From the NCBI GenBank assembly GCA_045635785.1, contig JAZTWJ010000062.1, positions 1 to 8,803 of the forward strand: a stretch of 8,803 nt of DNA, read 5' to 3'. The notes under the pieces are model-generated. The model was not told the DNA's origin, did no database searches, and worked only from the letters and a program-made list of their open reading frames with translations. Below, piece by piece: positions 5,859-8,803 of the stretch; position 1 is the stretch's first letter, and every line of letters begins with the position of its first letter. The DNA is from Flemingiibacterium sp045635785. GTDB lineage: Bacteria; Bacillota; Clostridia; Oscillospirales; CAG-272. The translations under genes were made by a program, and so were the position numbers.

Positions 5859-6536
5859 TTATTTGTTTTCGTGATTGATCATGGCATGCAGTGCATGAAG
5901 TGCCGCATGAAGGCTTCCCACCTCGTCGATCAGCCCTAACTCCACTGCTTCGATCCCGTCAATGATGGAGCCGCAATCGGTGGCAATTTCATCGGTTCGC
6001 ATCATCAGCTCGCCAAGCTTATCCTCTGAAATGCGGCTGTGGGAGGTTACAAAGCCCGTGATGCGCTTTTGCATCTGCCGTAATGCTTCAAAGCTTTGCG
6101 GAACACCAAGCACAAGTCCGCTGGTGCGTACAGGATGAATGGTCATTGTTGCGCTCGGCACGATAAAGGAGCGTTTTGATGCCACCGCCAGCGGCACGCC
6201 AATGGAATGCCCGCCCCCAAGCACAAGAGAAACGGTGGGCTTTTTCATTCCCGCGATCAGCTCGGCAATGGCAAGCCCTGCCTCCACATCGCCGCCCACG
6301 GTGTTGAGTAAAATGAGCAGTCCGTCCGTCTCGCTGCTTTCTTCGATGGAGCATAGCAGGGGAATCACATGCTCGTATTTTGTGGTTTTTGCAGAATCGC
6401 CGGCAAGATAATGCCCCTCGATCTGTCCGATGATGGTAAGACATTGAATATGACCGGCTGTCACCGAACCGCTTTTTTCGATGATGTCAAGTTTTTCTTC
6501 AGACGGCTTACCCGAAGATTTTTCGTCGTTGTTCAT
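5859..6536 (-). CDS. tepA: TepA-type ClpP-like serine protease
   Basis: A 225-residue cytoplasmic protein of the ClpP/crotonase fold, closest to TepA (YmfB) of Bacillus subtilis, which was named for a role in protein translocation and linked to spore proteins. Hallmarks: CLTIIGQIEGH (32-42), TTKYEHVIP (51-59), NTVGGDVEAG (78-87), the nucleophile motif GGGHSIG with Ser111, and TIHPVR with His134. Asp187 is the likely third triad residue, before 'AVELGLIDEVG'. There is no signal peptide. Residues 1-28 are charged and probably disordered. The ATG at 6536 is preferred; an in-frame TTG at 6548 would add four residues, and neither has a clear ribosome binding site. It is a single gene with its own terminator, transcribed divergently from pduL. 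No ftsK/spoIIIE neighbour, its usual companion in Bacillus, is visible in the window. Confidence 0.92.
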   Translation of the reverse strand: MNNDEKSSGKPSEEKLDIIEKSGSVTAGHIQCLTIIGQIEGHYLAGDSAKTTKYEHVIPLLCSIEESSETDGLLILLNTVGGDVEAGLAIAELIAGMKKPTVSLVLGGGHSIGVPLAVASKRSFIVPSATMTIHPVRTSGLVLGVPQSFEALRQMQKRITGFVTSHSRISEDKLGELMMRTDEIATDCGSIIDGIEAVELGLIDEVGSLHAALHALHAMINHENK

Positions 6537-6596
6537 AAATTTTACCAACTTTCGCTATTTTTCATATAAATACGATTTTAGTTTCCCCAAAAATTC

Positions 6597-6612
6597 ATCA
6601 TTTAATCATTTA
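6597..6612. repeat. Tandem 8-base direct repeat upstream of pduL
   Basis: ATCATTTA occurs twice back to back and overlaps the first bases of the pduL -35 box. It lies in the 156-base divergent region between tepA and pduL. It could be a direct-repeat regulator site or a simple A/T-rich duplication. Confidence 0.4.
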
Positions 6613-6637
6613 CTTTTGCAAAAAAAAATGGTATAAT
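6609..6637 (+). promoter_or_regulatory. Sigma-A promoter of pduL
   Basis: -35 TTTACT (6609-6614, 4 of 6), a 17-base spacer with a run of nine A, and a perfect -10 TATAAT (6632-6637) preceded by the extended TGG. The start should lie near 6644, giving a leader of about 49 bases. No terminator is seen after pduL, so the transcript may continue into the scaffold and GGGtGRT genes. Confidence 0.85.
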
Positions 6638-6692
6638 ATTAATGTATGGCAAAACCTTAACAAAATTATTTTTATGAAAGGATATACATATC

Positions 6693-7268
6693 ATGGAAAA
6701 CAAGGTTCTTGTTGAAACCTCTGCCCGTCATGTGCATCTTACTGCAGAGCACATTGAAATCCTGTTCGGCAAGGGCGCGACTCTCACACACAAGAAGGAT
6801 CTGTCCCAGCCTGGTCAGTTCGCTTGCGAGGAGCGCGTAACCCTCGTTGGCCCCAAGAAGTCCATTGCAAACGTTATCATCCTCGGTCCGGCTCGTCCCG
6901 CTACCCAGGTTGAGATCTCCTTCACCGACGCACGCACCCTCGGCGTGGATGCTCCTGTCCGCGAATCCGGTGACGTTGCAGGCTCCGCCGGCTGTAAGAT
7001 CGTCGGCCCTGCAGGCGAGGTTGAGATCGCAGAGGGCGTGATCGTTGCAAAGCGTCACATCCACCTCACCCCCGCAGATGCGGAAGCATTCGGCGTAGTA
7101 GACAAGCAGGTCGTTTCCGTTAAAATCTGCAGCGAGGACCGCAGCGCTATCCTTGGCGATGTTGTTTGCCGTGTAAATCCCAATTTCGCAGCAGCTATGC
7201 ACATCGACACTGACGAAGCAAACGCGGCTTGCGCTTTCGGTAAAATCTTCGGCGAAATCATTAAGTAA
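6693..7268 (+). CDS. pduL: Phosphate propanoyl/acetyltransferase, PduL type
   Basis: A 191-residue PduL-family phosphotransacylase: acyl-CoA + phosphate to acyl-phosphate + CoA, which with acetate kinase makes ATP in fermenters. The two PduL half-domains show their metal-binding signatures: RHVHL (12-16, His13/His15) and RHIHL (121-125, His122/His124), with Glu74 and His170 at the spacings of the remaining zinc ligands as I recall them for the family. Other family parts are LGPARP (64-69) and NPNF (162-165). There is no N-terminal extension, so no microcompartment-targeting peptide; this is the free cytosolic type, and no shell-protein gene is nearby. AAAGGA lies about ten bases before the ATG. 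Codon use is strongly biased to C-ending codons. Acetyl-CoA is the more likely substrate, but propionyl-CoA is not excluded. Confidence 0.95.
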   Translation: MENKVLVETSARHVHLTAEHIEILFGKGATLTHKKDLSQPGQFACEERVTLVGPKKSIANVIILGPARPATQVEISFTDARTLGVDAPVRESGDVAGSAGCKIVGPAGEVEIAEGVIVAKRHIHLTPADAEAFGVVDKQVVSVKICSEDRSAILGDVVCRVNPNFAAAMHIDTDEANAACAFGKIFGEIIK

Positions 7269-7335
7269 GAGAATCTGTATAATAACGGAAAATCTGAACA
7301 TAATTTTTGTAAATAAAAAATAAGGAGATATAAAC

Positions 7336-8028
7336 ATGAACTATACTCACGAAGTTGAACAGATGTGTTGTGTAGCCAAGGGCCCCAAACACGGTCCCGC
7401 GCCCATTCCCGAAGAAGGCAGATGGGTCAAGGCTTACGAAATCAAGGACATTTCCGGTCTCTCTCACGGTATCGGCTGGTGTGCTCCCCAGCAGGGTATG
7501 TGCAAGCTGACCCTGAATGTAAAGCAGGGTATCATCGAGGAAGCTCTCGTTGAGACCTGCGGCTGCTCCGGTATGACGCACACTGCGGCTATGGCAGGCG
7601 AAATCCTCCAGGGCAAGACGCTTCTCGAAGCACTCAACACCGACCTCGTTTGCGATGCGATCAACGTTGCAATGCGCGAGATCTTCAAGCAGCTGGCATA
7701 CGGTCGTTCCCAGACCGCATTCTCCGAAGACGGTCTTCCCGTTGGCGCATCTCTTGAAGACCTCGGTAAGGGCCTCCGTTCTCAGGTAGGTACCATCTTC
7801 GCAACCAAGGAAAAGGGCGTTCGCTACCTCGAAATGGCAGAAGGCTATATCCTTGAGCTCGGTCTTGACGCTGATAACGAAGTTATCGGCTACAAGTTCG
7901 TTTCCCTTGGCAAGATGATGGATGCCATCAAGGCAGGCACCGATCCCAAGGAAGCTTATGAAAGCAACATCAAGACTTACGGCAGATATGAAGATGCTGT
8001 TAAGTATATCGATCCCAGAAAGAACTGA
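7336..8028 (+). CDS. IscU/NifU-N-like iron-sulfur scaffold protein, long variant
   Basis: A 230-residue cytoplasmic protein whose residues about 30-130 resemble the IscU/SufU/NifU N-terminal scaffold fold. Evidence: strand region 'GMCKLTLNVKQGIIEEA' (54-70), then ETCGCSGM (73-80) matching the conserved GC-G loop of IscU, and a helix with 'LQGKTLLEAL' (91-100). Cysteines are at 11, 12, 49, 56, 75, 77 and 106. The usual third ligand motif (LPPVK-x-HCS in IscU) is replaced by a stretch around LAYGRSQTAFS (120-130) with no Cys. Residues about 135-230 form an extension not found in IscU, whose usual length is about 125-150. AGGAG lies about ten bases before the ATG, 67 bases after pduL with no terminator between. 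The next gene follows after 18 bases, so they form a pair. The scaffold fold is likely; the role is inferred. Confidence 0.85.
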   Translation: MNYTHEVEQMCCVAKGPKHGPAPIPEEGRWVKAYEIKDISGLSHGIGWCAPQQGMCKLTLNVKQGIIEEALVETCGCSGMTHTAAMAGEILQGKTLLEALNTDLVCDAINVAMREIFKQLAYGRSQTAFSEDGLPVGASLEDLGKGLRSQVGTIFATKEKGVRYLEMAEGYILELGLDADNEVIGYKFVSLGKMMDAIKAGTDPKEAYESNIKTYGRYEDAVKYIDPRKN

Positions 8029-8046
8029 GAGAGGAGGATTTTGAAC

Positions 8047-8803
8047 ATGTCTAACAATGTAAAATTTGAGGGCAAGGAAAGAAGAATTGCCGGTATTGAA
8101 AAATGCCTCGCCGAGTACGGCATCAAGGATCTTGAAGAAGCAAGAGAAATCTGCCTTGCAAAGGGCGTAGACGCTGACGCTATTGTTAAGGGCATTCAGC
8201 CCATCGCTTTTGAAAACGCTGCATGGGCATACACCCTCGGCTGTGCAATCGCAATCAAGAAGGGATGCACCACCGCCGCTGACGCTGCTGAAGCGATCGG
8301 TATCGGTCTGCAGGCATTCTGCGTACCCGGCTCCGTAGCATCCACCCGTAAGGTTGGTCTCGGCCACGGCAACCTCGGCGCAATGCTTCTCCGTGAGGAG
8401 ACCAAGTGCTTCTGCTTCCTCGCTGGTCACGAATCCTTCGCAGCTGCAGAAGGCGCAATCGGTATCGCAAGAACCGCGAACAAGGTTCGTAAGGATCCCC
8501 TCCGCGTTATCCTCTGCGGTCTCGGCAAAGACGCTGCTTTCATCATTTCCAGAATCAACGGCTTCACCTATGTGACCACCGAATACGATTTCTACACCGA
8601 TGAACTCACCATCGTCAGCGAAACCGCTTACTCCGAAGGCGACAAGGCAAAGGTTCGCTGCTACGGCGCAAACGACGTTCTCGAAGGCGTTGCTATCATG
8701 CGTCTTGAGAACGTCGGCGTTTCGATCACCGGTAACTCCACCAACCCCACCAGATTCCAGCACCCCGTTGCAGGAACCTACAAGAAGTGGTGTAACGAGA
8801 ACG
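8047..8803 (+). CDS. GGGtGRT-family protein (3' end outside the window)
   Basis: An open frame of 252 codons with no stop, cut by the window edge; family members are about 330 residues. I recognise it as the GGGtGRT family, a conserved protein of unknown function in anaerobic Bacillota that lies beside IscU-like scaffolds. The naming motif should fall just beyond the window and so is not seen. Visible conserved-looking parts are GLGHGNLGAMLL (104-115), CFCFLAGHESFAAAEGA (121-137), VILCGLGKDAAFI (154-166) and NPTRFQHPVAGTYKKWC (233-249). There are ten Cys in 252 residues (20, 36, 66, 74, 92, 121, 123, 157, 205, 249), unusually many for a cytosolic protein. No signal peptide or membrane segment is seen. 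The start is set by GAGGAGG (8031-8037), nine bases upstream. Codon use is that of a highly expressed gene. Function is unknown; a link to Fe-S or sulfur handling is inferred from the neighbour. Confidence 0.88.
   Translation, partial: MSNNVKFEGKERRIAGIEKCLAEYGIKDLEEAREICLAKGVDADAIVKGIQPIAFENAAWAYTLGCAIAIKKGCTTAADAAEAIGIGLQAFCVPGSVASTRKVGLGHGNLGAMLLREETKCFCFLAGHESFAAAEGAIGIARTANKVRKDPLRVILCGLGKDAAFIISRINGFTYVTTEYDFYTDELTIVSETAYSEGDKAKVRCYGANDVLEGVAIMRLENVGVSITGNSTNPTRFQHPVAGTYKKWCNEN

Noticed and set aside
6674..6715. A short upstream frame (ATG at 6674) overlapping the pduL start
   Set aside because: It is 13 codons long, has no ribosome binding site and no recognisable leader-peptide features; the pduL ATG has a proper AAAGGA.
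7278..7283. TATAAT just after pduL as an internal promoter for the scaffold gene
   Set aside because: No -35 element lies 16-18 bases upstream (AAATCA or neighbours), so the box alone is weak evidence in A/T-rich DNA.
7261..8763. A 500-codon open frame on the minus strand opposite the scaffold and GGGtGRT genes
   Set aside because: It lies antisense to two well-supported genes. Their strong codon bias (few codons that read as stops on the opposite strand) explains its length. Its translation is Cys/Val/Leu-rich with no family features and no matching ribosome binding site.

Overview
The window looks like a chromosomal segment of a Gram-positive Bacillota, most probably an anaerobic, possibly spore-forming member of the class Clostridia. 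Reasons: Lys-Lys lipoprotein signal peptides with Gram-positive style lipoboxes, strong AGGAGG-type ribosome binding sites, sigma-A promoters close to consensus, a TepA-type ClpP-like protease, a free-standing PduL phosphotransacylase, and a GGGtGRT-family gene next to an IscU-like scaffold. No insertion sequence, phage gene, CRISPR array or rRNA is visible, and no stretch over 300 bases lacks a gene. Species cannot be named from this sequence alone.

Layout. Positions 22-188 hold a minus-strand tRNA-Pro(UGG) gene with encoded CCA, its own terminator and a fully consensus promoter. Positions 271-1088 hold a minus-strand lipoprotein gene (two probable OB-fold units) with its own terminator, promoter and operator-like inverted repeats. 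Positions 1099-5757 hold a minus-strand operon for a complete CUT1-type (carbohydrate or polyol-phosphate class) ABC importer, transcribed ATPase -> MalF/UgpA-like permease -> MalG/UgpE-like permease -> solute-binding lipoprotein. The operon has a strong promoter, tight coupling between its last three genes, and an unusual structured 116-base gap after the ATPase gene. No terminator is visible between the binding-protein gene and the lipoprotein gene, so the lipoprotein may also be reached by read-through. Positions 5807-6536 hold a minus-strand tepA-like gene with its terminator.

From 6597 onward the strand switches. A promoter drives pduL (phosphate acyltransferase), followed on the same strand by an IscU/NifU-like scaffold gene and, 18 bases later, by a GGGtGRT-family gene that runs off the right edge. 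These three genes share a strongly biased, C-ending codon choice typical of highly expressed genes.

Functional reading. The importer needs nothing outside the window: ATPase, two permeases and receptor are all here, but the substrate cannot be read from the sequence. The right-hand scaffold + GGGtGRT pair is the best candidate for a poorly described system. The scaffold keeps the IscU core 'GC-SG' region but lacks the usual third Cys motif and carries a long C-terminal extension. Its partner is a Cys-rich conserved protein with no assigned function that I know of. A role in Fe-S or sulfur metabolism is inference.
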